Under the pieces are notes generated by a model. It was given only the letters and a program-made list of their open reading frames with translations. It was not told the DNA's origin and ran no database searches. A stretch of 14,133 bases of DNA from Gammaproteobacteria bacterium (GTDB lineage Bacteria; Pseudomonadota; Gammaproteobacteria; Pseudomonadales; Halieaceae): NCBI GenBank assembly GCA_029859085.1, contig JAOUDU010000015.1, forward strand, positions 1-14,133, given 5' to 3'. Position 1 is the stretch's first letter. Each line of letters starts with the position of its first letter. This document shows positions 6,583 to 14,133 of this stretch, piece by piece. The position numbers were made by a program, and so were the translations under genes.

Positions 6583-7935
6583 GTGAGCCAGGTAGAAGCG
6601 ACATCCCAGAAGACCTTTGACAGGCTGACCCTCGCCCTGGACAGCGGCACCTTCGTGGACGTTCGCCGCATGCTGAACGCCCTGCCTCCCGCCGATGCCG
6701 CCCACCTGATGGAATCCTCCCCGCCCAAGTTCCGCCACATCCTGTGGAAGATGATGGAGGCGGAGAACGAGGGCGAGGTCCTCAACGAGCTCAGCGACGA
6801 ACTCAGGATCCATTTCCTCAGCGACATGGAGGCCACCCAGGTCGCATCGCTGATGGAGGGACTGGAGGACGACGACGTCGCGGACATCCTCCAGCAACTC
6901 CCGGATCGCATCACGCGGGAAGTCCTGACTTCGATGGACCAGCAGGACCGGGCGCGCCTCGAGCGGGTGATGCTGTACCCCGAGGACACCGCCGGCGGCC
7001 TGATGAACACCGACACCATCACTATCCGGGCTCCCCTCACCCTGGATGTGGTATTGCGCTACCTGCGGCGCCACCAAGAAATACCGGAAATGACCGACAA
7101 CCTGATCGTGGTCAACCGCTCGGACACGTTTATCGGCCTGCTGCCACTGCGCACCCTGCTGGTGTCCGATCCCGCGTCCTCCGTGAGGGAAATGATGGTC
7201 ACCGACGTCGAGCCGATCCCGGTGGACATGCCCGATTCCGAGGTGGCACGCCTGTTCGAGCGCAACGACTGGGTGTCGGCCCCGGTGGTCGACCGCGAGG
7301 GCCGCCTGCTCGGACGGATTACCATCGACGACGTGGTCGACGTTATCCGCGAGGACGCCGACCACTCCCTCATGTCCATGGCCGGCCTGGACGAGGACGA
7401 GGATACGTTCGCCCCGGTCCTGCGCTCGGCCCCCAGGCGGGCCGTGTGGCTGGGTATCAACCTGGTCACCGCGTTCATCGCCTCCGGTGTCATCAACCTG
7501 TTCCAGGGCACTATCGAGAAGGTTGTCGCACTGGCCGTGCTGATGCCCATAGTGGCTTCCATGGGCGGCATCGCCGGCACCCAGACCCTCACGGTGCTGG
7601 TGCGCGGGATAGCCCTGGGGCACGTGGGCCGCAGCAACCAGATGTGGCTGATCAACCGGGAAGTCATGATCGGCGTGCTCAACGGTACACTCTGGGCCGG
7701 CGTGGTCGCGGTGGCGGCGTCACTCTGGTTCAATGACTGGAATATCGGCATGATCATCGCCGCGGCGATGGTCATCAACCTGGTCACCGCGGCCCTGGTT
7801 GGCGCGGTACTGCCCCTGCTGATGATACGCCTCGATATTGACCCGGCCCTGGCCGGCAGCGTGGTACTCACGACGGTGACCGACGTGGTCGGCTTCGTAT
7901 CCTTCCTCGGCCTGGCGACACTGTTCTATGCCTGA
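6583..7935 (+). CDS. mgtE: Magnesium transporter/channel MgtE
   Basis: MgtE is a dimeric inner-membrane Mg2+ channel whose cytoplasmic N and CBS domains close the pore when internal Mg2+ is high. The 450-residue protein has the full architecture. The superhelical MgtE N domain covers about 1-125 and is rich in acidic residues. The CBS pair covers about 130-255, and a connecting acidic stretch (GLDEDEDTF) follows. Five membrane helices lie from about residue 283 to the end. The pore-lining segment carries MGGIAGTQ, and the last helix has Asp434 in TTVTDVVGF, equivalent to the Mg2+-selecting Asp432 of the Thermus protein. I prefer GTG at 6583 because GGGA lies 7 nt upstream; a TTG at 6568 would add five residues with a poorly spaced ribosome binding site. 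It overlaps yjgA by 8 bp. Confidence 0.93.
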   Translation: MSQVEATSQKTFDRLTLALDSGTFVDVRRMLNALPPADAAHLMESSPPKFRHILWKMMEAENEGEVLNELSDELRIHFLSDMEATQVASLMEGLEDDDVADILQQLPDRITREVLTSMDQQDRARLERVMLYPEDTAGGLMNTDTITIRAPLTLDVVLRYLRRHQEIPEMTDNLIVVNRSDTFIGLLPLRTLLVSDPASSVREMMVTDVEPIPVDMPDSEVARLFERNDWVSAPVVDREGRLLGRITIDDVVDVIREDADHSLMSMAGLDEDEDTFAPVLRSAPRRAVWLGINLVTAFIASGVINLFQGTIEKVVALAVLMPIVASMGGIAGTQTLTVLVRGIALGHVGRSNQMWLINREVMIGVLNGTLWAGVVAVAASLWFNDWNIGMIIAAAMVINLVTAALVGAVLPLLMIRLDIDPALAGSVVLTTVTDVVGFVSFLGLATLFYA

Positions 7936-8461
7936 TACCGATGACGGGCTTGCCCCCGACCAGTGGGAAGGCCCCAGCAAGAGCGCCCTGAAACGGCGTA
8001 TGCTCAGCCTGCAGCAGCTGGGTGAAACCCTGGTGGGCCTCAGTGAAAAACAACTGGGCAAGGTTCCCATCGCAGACGAACGCCTGCTGGAAGTGATTCG
8101 CGAGGCCCGCGCGATGCGCAGCCACGGCGCCAGGCGACGGCACCTGCAACTGATCGGCAAGCTGATGCGCGATATCGATGCAGATCCCATCCAGGAAGCC
8201 CTGCAGGACATGGATCGCCAGCGCCGGGACAGCGCCGACGCTTTTCACCAACTGGAACAACTGCGGGACGAGGTACTGGCGGCAGGTGTAGCGGGCACGG
8301 AACTGGTCGCCAGTCGCTGGCCGGAGGCGGATCGCCAGCAACTGCGCCAGCTTATCCTGCAACACCAGCGCGATACGGAGCGCGGCAAGCCACCTGGCGC
8401 CAGCAGGAAACTGTTTCGCTACCTGAGGGACTTACAGGAGAACTACGGCGATCCGGACTGA
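7928..8461 (+). CDS. yjgA: Ribosome biogenesis factor DarP (YjgA, DUF615)
   Basis: DarP/YjgA associates with late 50S precursors and helps assembly of the peptidyl-transferase region in E. coli. The 177-residue protein aligns along its length with the E. coli version (183). It shares the SKSALKRR start of the helical domain, the ARRRHLQLIGKLMRDID block, the FHQLEQLRDEVL helix, WPEADRQQLRQLI, and the C-terminal KPPGASRKLFRYLRDL signature. It is predicted all-helical and highly charged, with no signal or membrane segment. The ATG overlaps the mgtE stop by 8 bp, so it is probably translated by coupling on the mgtE message. Its last 19 bp overlap the convergent yhdP 3' end. In Pseudomonas this gene neighbours pmbA and tldD; neither is seen here. 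Confidence 0.92.
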   Translation: MPDTDDGLAPDQWEGPSKSALKRRMLSLQQLGETLVGLSEKQLGKVPIADERLLEVIREARAMRSHGARRRHLQLIGKLMRDIDADPIQEALQDMDRQRRDSADAFHQLEQLRDEVLAAGVAGTELVASRWPEADRQQLRQLILQHQRDTERGKPPGASRKLFRYLRDLQENYGDPD

Positions 8462-11400
8462 GCGGGCTGCGGTGCCAGCGGCGGCGCCACCGCCGGCGGT
8501 ATTGCGCCGGGTGTCGCCGTGTCGTCGAACACCCGGTCGAACCTGACCACCGGATCATCCCAGGTGCCGGTGGCAGTATAGACCGCGCTGGTCAGGCGGT
8601 TAAACTGGCTCTCGAACACCTTGCTCAGCAGGAATACGCCCGCCGCCACCGGCAAACCCGCGGTGAGTGCGGCCACCCATGGCAGATTGTTCGCCACCGG
8701 CAGGGTCACCACGAGTTCCCCGTCCAGTGTGCGGGACGCAACATCCGAGATACCACTGAACTGGAAACTGCTGGCGCTGCCCTGCACATCCATATTGGCC
8801 ACCGCTATCGTGCCGTCCTCGAGGGAGACTTCACCTTCGACCTTGTCGAACGGAATCCCGGACTCGAACATCTGGGACAGGCTGAGCCTGCGCACTATTT
8901 CGGCAAGGTTGAGGATACTCACCACCCGCAGCGTACCCGAGGCACCCGCCGATACATCGGGAAAATGACCCTCGCCGATGTCGACGCCGAGGGAGCCTTT
9001 CCCGGCCTGCAGGGAAAAATCCTGCGGCCCTCCCGGCCACTCCAGCGCCAGGTCAAATGAACCTTCACGGGTAACAATGGCTTGCTCGTAACCCAGCCCC
9101 TGCAGGGTATCGCCGAGGTCACCGAAATGCAGTGTGGCAGCCAGGCTGGTGTGGCTGTCGGCGCCCTGGTGCCAGACCAGTTCGCCGGGTTGCGCGGTGT
9201 GAAGCTGCATTGAAAACAGCTCGCCGCTTATGTCGGTCGCGCGGATGTCGGGACCATCGCTGCGCAGGTCAAAAGCGAGACTACCCAGCAGGGTTTCGCC
9301 CCGGCGCAGCTCGCCAATGCTCACAGCCAGTTCCGGCACCCGCACTATCTCCGCCTCATCGCCGGCGGAGAGGTCCAGGTTGTCCAGGCCCGCCAGGTCG
9401 AGAAAGTGGAGGTCGAGCGACGAGCGGGCACCGGCGATATACAGCAACTCCCCACGCAGCCATTCGTTGCTGGCAGTCACCCGCCAATGGCCGCCATCAT
9501 CCGCCGCACCCAGCAGCACCCCGCCCAGGTCACGCCCGCCGGCAACCAGCTGGTCCACCTGCAACTGGTCGATAATGAACGCGAGATCGGATCCCCCCTC
9601 GCCCACCTGCTTCGCCCCGGCAGCCGCACCGAAATAGGTTTCGAGGAAATCCTGCCATTGGGTCGCATCCGCAAAGGCCGCATGTCCGCCAACCCGCACC
9701 TGCCCGGCCTGCCGCTGCACCGGCACACCCCCGAGCGCCACTGCTGCGGAGCGCGGCTCACCCCCGACCAGTTCCAATTCCGCCTCCAGCTCGTCAGCCA
9801 TCGCAATGCCAAGCAGCAGGCTGTCGCCGCCCGGGGCCAGGGTCAGGTGTAAACCCCGCTCCCTATCCGCCGGCTTGCCCCAGGGCACCGGCAAATCCAG
9901 GCTGATGCCGTCGAGTGAACTGTCGATGCTCAGCTGCGCCGGTTTTCCCGTGCCCGCGACCAGCTCCAGGCTCGCTGCGGCCTGCCCTTTGGCGAAAGCC
10001 AGTTGCTCCAGACCCAGCCAGTTCCGCACATCCTTCATGTCCACCGTCGTTGCGATCGTCACTGACACCGCGGAGTGTCCGCTCCCGGCCCCCGGCTCCG
10101 CCGATACCGGCAGCTGCGCGACCGATGCCTGCAGCGGTCGCCCCCACAGCTGCCCAACCAGGTCGCGCGAGCTGAAGCCGGTCGAGGTGTCGTAGTCGAG
10201 CTCGCCCGAGATGCCACGCAGTGGCAGCTCGCCGGGACGGATGTCCAGGTTTACAGCGGAAAATCGACTGGACACATGAACATCGGGCGGCGCGGGGTCA
10301 TCACCCAGGTCCAGCAGCAGGGCGATCTGCGTAACGAGGTCCCCTTCCAGCTGCCAATCCCTGAACACATCGCCCGCGGCCTGGGCCAGCGGCGACCCGT
10401 TCACAACCGCCAGGCCATCTGCGGCAGGCCCGGCAACCTCGCCATCAATCGCCAGCCACAATTCGTCCGCCGCATCCAGCCATGCCTCCACCGACAGGTC
10501 GTGCACCCCGGAGTCCAGCAGTTGCGCCTTATCTGCCCAGACACTCACATTGCTGTCATTGATCAGCACGGTTCCGTCGATATGGGCCAGTGGCGGCCAG
10601 TCGGGGTCGAAGCCCAGAGCCGCATCCCGTACGTTGAAAAACAACTGGACTGTATGCAGTGCGGTCGAATCCGGATCCAGGCTGCCGCGCCAGATGAATC
10701 CGCCCTGCTCGATCAGGCCGTCGCCGATGCTGGCCGCCAGCCAGGGTCGCAATTTCTGGCTGAGAATATAGGGTATGTACTTGCCGCGATGGCTGGCGCG
10801 GCTATTTTCAAGGCCGACCATCAAATCCATTTCCAGCCCGACCTGACTCGCCACCAGTGGCACAGACAGGCCGAACAACACCCGCACCGGCCCCTCCTCC
10901 CCGTGCGCCTCAACCAGGCCGCTGGACAGCACTACCGCCTCATCATCCCAGTGGATATCGATCGTGCCGTGGAAATCATCGTACTCCAGGGCCTGTTCAT
11001 ACACCGTAGGGAACGCCATGCTGAACTGCCGCGTGTCGAGTACCACCGACCCGGACCCGGGTGTGAGCCGGACATGACCGCTGGCGCCGGTCACACCCGG
11101 CGCCCCGTGCCAGGGATCGACGGCCAGGCCGTCAAAATTTGCCAGCAGCTGCCACTGCGCCAGCGGGGTACCGATGTCGTCGACATCGAGCTGCAGGGAA
11201 GACAGTGTACCCCGGGGTCGCAGCGCGTTTATGAGATCGGCACCCCCCGGCGGCAGCGCCTCGCTGCCGGCCACGAGCCCGGACAGGGATTCAAGTGGCA
11301 GCCCCTGGGCGCGCAGATCCAGGGTTTCGCCGTGGACATGCAGCTGCAGGCGCGGCAATTCGAAGCGCAGCTCGCCACGGGCCAATTCCAGCGGGGCGAC

Positions 11401-12327
11401 AGCCAGGAACCAGCCGTCGTTGCGACGCTCGAGGCCGGCATTGAAGGCAAAGCGGTCCGCCGGGAGCTGCCAGGACCCGTCCACTGACCGCAGCAGGGCA
11501 TTGTCCATCCCGACACGCAGCACGGTCTCCGCTTCGCCCTGGTCCCAGCTGGTCCACATCTCGAGCCCCAGGCTGCCATCGACCCGCACCTTACCCAGCG
11601 CAGCACCGGCCAGGTCGGTAACGGCACCCACATCGGCGGCATCGACATCCAGGTAGAGCTGACCGCTGAATGACCCGGGCTGGAAGGGATTGCCCACTCC
11701 CTGCGCGAGGGCGGATACCTCCAGGCCGTGGGAGGAGGCCAGCTTAGCCTCCAGGCGGCGACGGCTGCCCTCCCTGGACAGCGCCAGGTCGAGGTCAAAT
11801 TCGCGTTGTTCGCCATCAGCAAGGGCCAGGGTGAGGTGGGCGTCGCCCAGGGCCGCCCGCTCAACGTTCAGGAGGAATTCCTGCAGCCAGTCCCCCAGCG
11901 GGGTATCGCTACCGTCAAAACCGCGGATCCGCAGGCTGCCGTCAGCACCCAGGTCACCCGCCAGGTCGAGGCCGTTAAGGCGCAACAGGCTCATCTGCAA
12001 TGAGCGGGTGCGAAAGCTCGCCGCCACGTCCAGCGCGATTCGCCCCTCGGATATTTCCAGCGAGCGCTCACGCTCACCGGGCAGGGTCAGGCGCAGGCCG
12101 TCGAATACCAGTACCGGGGTAAACGAATGCCACTCGGCACTGACCCGCTGCGCGTCGATGATAAAGGGCACCCGGTGATTGAGCTCCTGCAGTATCTCCC
12201 GCTGGTAGGCACCCGAGAGAGAACTGAGCATCCGGCCGACACTGACGTAGATCGCCAGCAGCACTATCGCGATAACGATAGCCACCCAGAGTACGCTGCT
12301 GAGCCTGTGAAAAATCGATCGTTTCAA
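8443..12327 (-). CDS. yhdP: AsmA-like envelope protein YhdP (DUF3971/TIGR02099 family)
   Basis: YhdP is a very large inner-membrane-anchored periplasmic protein of the AsmA/TamB/YhdP group. In E. coli it works with TamB and YdbH to move phospholipids to the outer membrane through an extended hydrophobic beta-groove. The 1294-residue protein has one N-terminal membrane helix (about 11-31). A long beta-rich periplasmic body follows, with repeated short amphipathic strands, and an AsmA-like C-terminal domain (VASRTLDGELVVTLPVANNLPWVAALTAG region) ends in a Pro/Ala-rich tail. I chose TTG at 12327, giving MKRSIFHRLSSVLW, because it matches the family's short N-terminus. A TTG at 12351 in the same frame would add eight residues but has almost no spacing to its AGGTGG. 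It follows rng by 52 bp (28 bp from the alternative start) and is probably in the maf-rng-yhdP operon. Its end overlaps yjgA. Confidence 0.92.
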   Translation of the reverse strand: MKRSIFHRLSSVLWVAIVIAIVLLAIYVSVGRMLSSLSGAYQREILQELNHRVPFIIDAQRVSAEWHSFTPVLVFDGLRLTLPGERERSLEISEGRIALDVAASFRTRSLQMSLLRLNGLDLAGDLGADGSLRIRGFDGSDTPLGDWLQEFLLNVERAALGDAHLTLALADGEQREFDLDLALSREGSRRRLEAKLASSHGLEVSALAQGVGNPFQPGSFSGQLYLDVDAADVGAVTDLAGAALGKVRVDGSLGLEMWTSWDQGEAETVLRVGMDNALLRSVDGSWQLPADRFAFNAGLERRNDGWFLAVAPLELARGELRFELPRLQLHVHGETLDLRAQGLPLESLSGLVAGSEALPPGGADLINALRPRGTLSSLQLDVDDIGTPLAQWQLLANFDGLAVDPWHGAPGVTGASGHVRLTPGSGSVVLDTRQFSMAFPTVYEQALEYDDFHGTIDIHWDDEAVVLSSGLVEAHGEEGPVRVLFGLSVPLVASQVGLEMDLMVGLENSRASHRGKYIPYILSQKLRPWLAASIGDGLIEQGGFIWRGSLDPDSTALHTVQLFFNVRDAALGFDPDWPPLAHIDGTVLINDSNVSVWADKAQLLDSGVHDLSVEAWLDAADELWLAIDGEVAGPAADGLAVVNGSPLAQAAGDVFRDWQLEGDLVTQIALLLDLGDDPAPPDVHVSSRFSAVNLDIRPGELPLRGISGELDYDTSTGFSSRDLVGQLWGRPLQASVAQLPVSAEPGAGSGHSAVSVTIATTVDMKDVRNWLGLEQLAFAKGQAAASLELVAGTGKPAQLSIDSSLDGISLDLPVPWGKPADRERGLHLTLAPGGDSLLLGIAMADELEAELELVGGEPRSAAVALGGVPVQRQAGQVRVGGHAAFADATQWQDFLETYFGAAAGAKQVGEGGSDLAFIIDQLQVDQLVAGGRDLGGVLLGAADDGGHWRVTASNEWLRGELLYIAGARSSLDLHFLDLAGLDNLDLSAGDEAEIVRVPELAVSIGELRRGETLLGSLAFDLRSDGPDIRATDISGELFSMQLHTAQPGELVWHQGADSHTSLAATLHFGDLGDTLQGLGYEQAIVTREGSFDLALEWPGGPQDFSLQAGKGSLGVDIGEGHFPDVSAGASGTLRVVSILNLAEIVRRLSLSQMFESGIPFDKVEGEVSLEDGTIAVANMDVQGSASSFQFSGISDVASRTLDGELVVTLPVANNLPWVAALTAGLPVAAGVFLLSKVFESQFNRLTSAVYTATGTWDDPVVRFDRVFDDTATPGAIPPAVAPPLAPQPAQSGSP

Positions 12328-12379
12328 TGGGGGTCCGGCCCTTCGTGACAACCACCTGCCAGGGCTGCCACTGTGAAAA

Positions 12380-13864
12380 TCAAATTGTCGCTATATCGAA
12401 GTGTTCCTGGCTGTACAGGGGTTCGGCGCGCAGGCGGATCGTCTTGCCACTGGTGCGTTCCAGCTCCGCCAGGCTGGCTGACTCCTCCCCCTGCAACAGG
12501 TTTACCACCTGTGGTGCAGCGAGCACAACAAGCTCGGTGGCCTCGCAGCGCACCGCCGCCCGGCTGACCTGGCGGAAAATTTCACAGCTCACGGTACGCA
12601 CCGATTTGAGCGCCCCGCTACCGCTGCAAACCGGGCAATCCACGCACAGGATATGCTGCAGGCTCTCCCCGTTGCGCTTGCGGGTCAACGCCACCAGGCC
12701 CAGCTCCGACATGCCGTTGAAGGTGGTGCGCACGGGATCAGCCTGCAGTGCCTGCCGCAGGGCATCCTGCAATTGCCGGCGGTGTCCCGCCTCGGCCATA
12801 TCGATAAAGTCGACCATGATTATGCCACCCAGGTTGCGCAGACGCAGCTGCCGGGCCAGCGTCGATGCCGCCTCCAGGTTGGTGCGGTAAACGGTTTCCT
12901 CGGCATCGCGCCTGCCCACGAATGCGCCGGTATTGACGTCGATGGTGGTCATCGCTTCGGTCTGCTCGATCACCAGGTGACCGCCAGATGCCAGTTCGAC
13001 CCTGGGCCCGAGGGCGCGCTGGATTTCCTCTTCGACCCCGTACTGTTCGAACAGCGGGCTGGCCGGGTCATATAATTGCAATCGGGCGACCAACCCGGGC
13101 ACGTACTCCTGGCAGAATTCGCGCAGGTCGACAAAAGCCGCGGGATCGTCGACCAGGATGCGCTCCACTGACTCCACCGCGAGATCGCGGGCCACCCGCA
13201 GGTGCAGCGGCAGGTCCTCGTGCAGGATGCGCAGACCGGTCGCCTCCCGGCTGCGCCGGCGCACCGAGTCCCACAGTCGTTGCAGGAAACGCAGCTCCGC
13301 CCGCATCCCGGCGGCATCGACGCCTTCGGCCGCCGTGCGCAGGATGTATCCGCCCTCGCACTCCTGCCCGTTCCCGACCAGACCCTCCGCTGCCAGTGCC
13401 TCCTGCAGCGCCAGCAGCAGGCGCGTCCGCTCGCCGGCATCGTCTATGCGCTGGGACACCGCCAGCTGCGCCGACCGGGGCATGAATACCAGGAGCCGCG
13501 AGGACAGGGACAAGTCCGTCGTGAGCCGGGCACCCTTGCTGCCCAGCGGATCACGCGCGACCTGCACCATCAGTTCCTGGCCATCGTGCAGTTCGCTTGC
13601 TATGGCCGGCTCCCGCCTGCCCGCAGTACCGCCCTTGCCGCCCGCCAGGGCCGAGACATGGAGAAAACCGGTCCGCTCGGCACCGAAGTCCACGAAGGCG
13701 GCCTGCATTCCAGGCAGAATCCGCACCACCTTGCCGCGGTAGATATTGCCCACGATACTGCGGCGGGGACCGCGCTCGATGTGAAGATCCTGGACATTGT
13801 TGTTTGCCAGCACGGCCACCCGGGTTTCCAGCACCCCGCAATTTACCAGGATCGTCTCAGTCAT
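12380..13864 (-). CDS. rng: Ribonuclease G
   Basis: RNase G is a 5'-end-sensing endoribonuclease that matures the 16S rRNA 5' end and degrades selected mRNAs. At 494 residues it matches the length of E. coli RNase G (489) and lacks the long C-terminal scaffold of RNase E. An N-terminal S1 domain (about 36-120, with [21 protein letters not shown]) is interrupted by a family-typical insertion. The catalytic Mg2+ ligands Asp309 and Asp352 lie in DVNTGAF and DFIDM, and the Zn-link cysteines Cys410 and Cys413 lie in CPVCSGSG. The protein ends with the conserved [14 protein letters not shown]. The ATG overlaps the maf stop by 8 bp (ATGACTGA), indicating coupling. yhdP follows on the same strand. 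Confidence 0.96.
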   Translation of the reverse strand: MTETILVNCGVLETRVAVLANNNVQDLHIERGPRRSIVGNIYRGKVVRILPGMQAAFVDFGAERTGFLHVSALAGGKGGTAGRREPAIASELHDGQELMVQVARDPLGSKGARLTTDLSLSSRLLVFMPRSAQLAVSQRIDDAGERTRLLLALQEALAAEGLVGNGQECEGGYILRTAAEGVDAAGMRAELRFLQRLWDSVRRRSREATGLRILHEDLPLHLRVARDLAVESVERILVDDPAAFVDLREFCQEYVPGLVARLQLYDPASPLFEQYGVEEEIQRALGPRVELASGGHLVIEQTEAMTTIDVNTGAFVGRRDAEETVYRTNLEAASTLARQLRLRNLGGIIMVDFIDMAEAGHRRQLQDALRQALQADPVRTTFNGMSELGLVALTRKRNGESLQHILCVDCPVCSGSGALKSVRTVSCEIFRQVSRAAVRCEATELVVLAAPQVVNLLQGEESASLAELERTSGKTIRLRAEPLYSQEHFDIATI

Positions 13865-14132
13865 CTGCCGGCATCAGGCTGGTTGCGATATGGTTGGCCC
13901 GCAGCAGTTGCCAGGTCTCGCATAGTGGCAGCCCGACCACGTTGCTGTAGCTACCCCGGATACTGCGAACAAAGGCACCGGCAAGCCCCTGGATACCATA
14001 GGAACCGGCCTTGTCCCAGGGTTCATCGGTGGCGAGATAGGCTTCGCACAGCGCCCGGGTCAACTGGATAAATTCCACGTCGGTGGCCACGAGCTCGCAA
14101 CTCGTGCGGTCGCCGCGCTGCAGGCATACGGC
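13857..14132 (-). CDS. maf: Maf-family nucleotide pyrophosphatase, C-terminal part (5' end beyond window)
   Basis: Maf proteins hydrolyse dTTP/UTP or modified nucleoside triphosphates to monophosphates, cleaning the nucleotide pool. Only the last ~91 residues are in the window; the frame is open to the right edge, and the GTG at 14090 is an internal Val. The strand [15 protein letters not shown] and the signature [18 protein letters not shown], followed by [14 protein letters not shown], are diagnostic of the C-terminal half of the family. The catalytic Asp region lies outside. Its position before rng, as in maf-rng of E. coli (yhdE) and Pseudomonas, favours the YhdE-type dTTP/UTP pyrophosphatase over the YceF type, but substrate is not provable from this fragment. 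The stop overlaps the rng start by 8 bp. Confidence 0.92.
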   Translation of the reverse strand, partial: AVCLQRGDRTSCELVATDVEFIQLTRALCEAYLATDEPWDKAGSYGIQGLAGAFVRSIRGSYSNVVGLPLCETWQLLRANHIATSLMPADD

Positions 14133-14133
14133 T

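Noticed and set aside
6499..7623. 374-codon minus-strand and 330-codon alternative plus-strand frames over mgtE
   Set aside because: The His/Asp/Gly-rich and Pro/Arg/Gly-rich translations are typical shadows of a GC-rich gene. MgtE is intact and explains the region.
10075..11487. 470-codon open frame on the plus strand inside yhdP
   Set aside because: It is antisense to a well-supported yhdP reading frame. The translation is rich in Arg/Gln/Pro with no recognisable domain, as expected from the opposite strand of GC-rich coding DNA.
12328..12355. Alternative starts for yhdP, including a GTG at 12355 opening a 93-codon frame
   Set aside because: The GTG frame is out of phase with yhdP and ends after 93 codons with no homology. 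The in-frame TTG at 12351 is possible but gives a poorer family-like N-terminus than TTG at 12327.
1..14133. Mobile elements, CRISPR arrays, tRNAs, rRNAs, toxin-antitoxin or defence genes
   Set aside because: I looked for terminal inverted repeats, direct repeat arrays, transposase-like frames and small paired genes and saw none. All of the coding space is taken by conserved housekeeping genes.

Overview
The window reads as a chromosomal core region of a GC-rich gammaproteobacterium. Nearly every gene is an ordinary member of the conserved LPS transport / rpoN / nitrogen-PTS neighbourhood, and gene order and protein similarity to the Escherichia coli and Pseudomonas versions are clear. The combination of a yrbG-kdsD-lptAB-rpoN-hpf-ptsN-rapZ-npr run with mgtE, yjgA (darP) and maf-rng-yhdP in one stretch points to the Pseudomonas/Cellvibrio/Halieaceae side of the class rather than to enterics. 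That placement is an inference from gene order, not from a database search.

Layout. Plus strand, 1-8461: the 3' end of a YrbG-type Ca2+/Na+ antiporter; kdsD (arabinose-5-phosphate isomerase); lptA and lptB (LPS bridge protein and transport ATPase); rpoN (sigma-54); hpf (ribosome hibernation factor); ptsN (EIIA-Ntr); rapZ; an NPr/HPr-type phosphocarrier; mgtE (Mg2+ channel/transporter); and yjgA/darP (50S assembly factor). Minus strand, 14132-8443: the 3' part of a maf-type nucleotide pyrophosphatase, then rng (RNase G), then yhdP (giant AsmA-like envelope protein). The two blocks converge, and the last 19 bp of yjgA and yhdP overlap.

How the genes fit together. KdsD starts Kdo synthesis, and LptA/LptB export the finished LPS. 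RpoN, EIIA-Ntr, RapZ and NPr form the nitrogen-PTS and cell-envelope-precursor regulatory module. HPF and DarP act on ribosomes. YhdP works on phospholipid transport to the outer membrane. RNase G and Maf handle RNA maturation and nucleotide-pool cleaning.

I found no mobile element, CRISPR array, tRNA, rRNA or foreign-looking island, and no convincing novel system. What is unusual lies in the arrangement and in small regulatory-looking details. kdsC and lptC, normally between kdsD and lptA, are absent from this locus. A sigma-E-like promoter candidate sits in the short gap left there. The hpf leader can form alternative hairpins. ptsN has an anti-Shine-Dalgarno-like heptamer where a Shine-Dalgarno sequence is expected. 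RapZ lacks the basic tail used for GlmZ binding in E. coli. rpoN carries an 8-T run at a conserved motif. There is no gene-free stretch longer than 300 bp; the longest gap, 218 bp, is upstream of rpoN.
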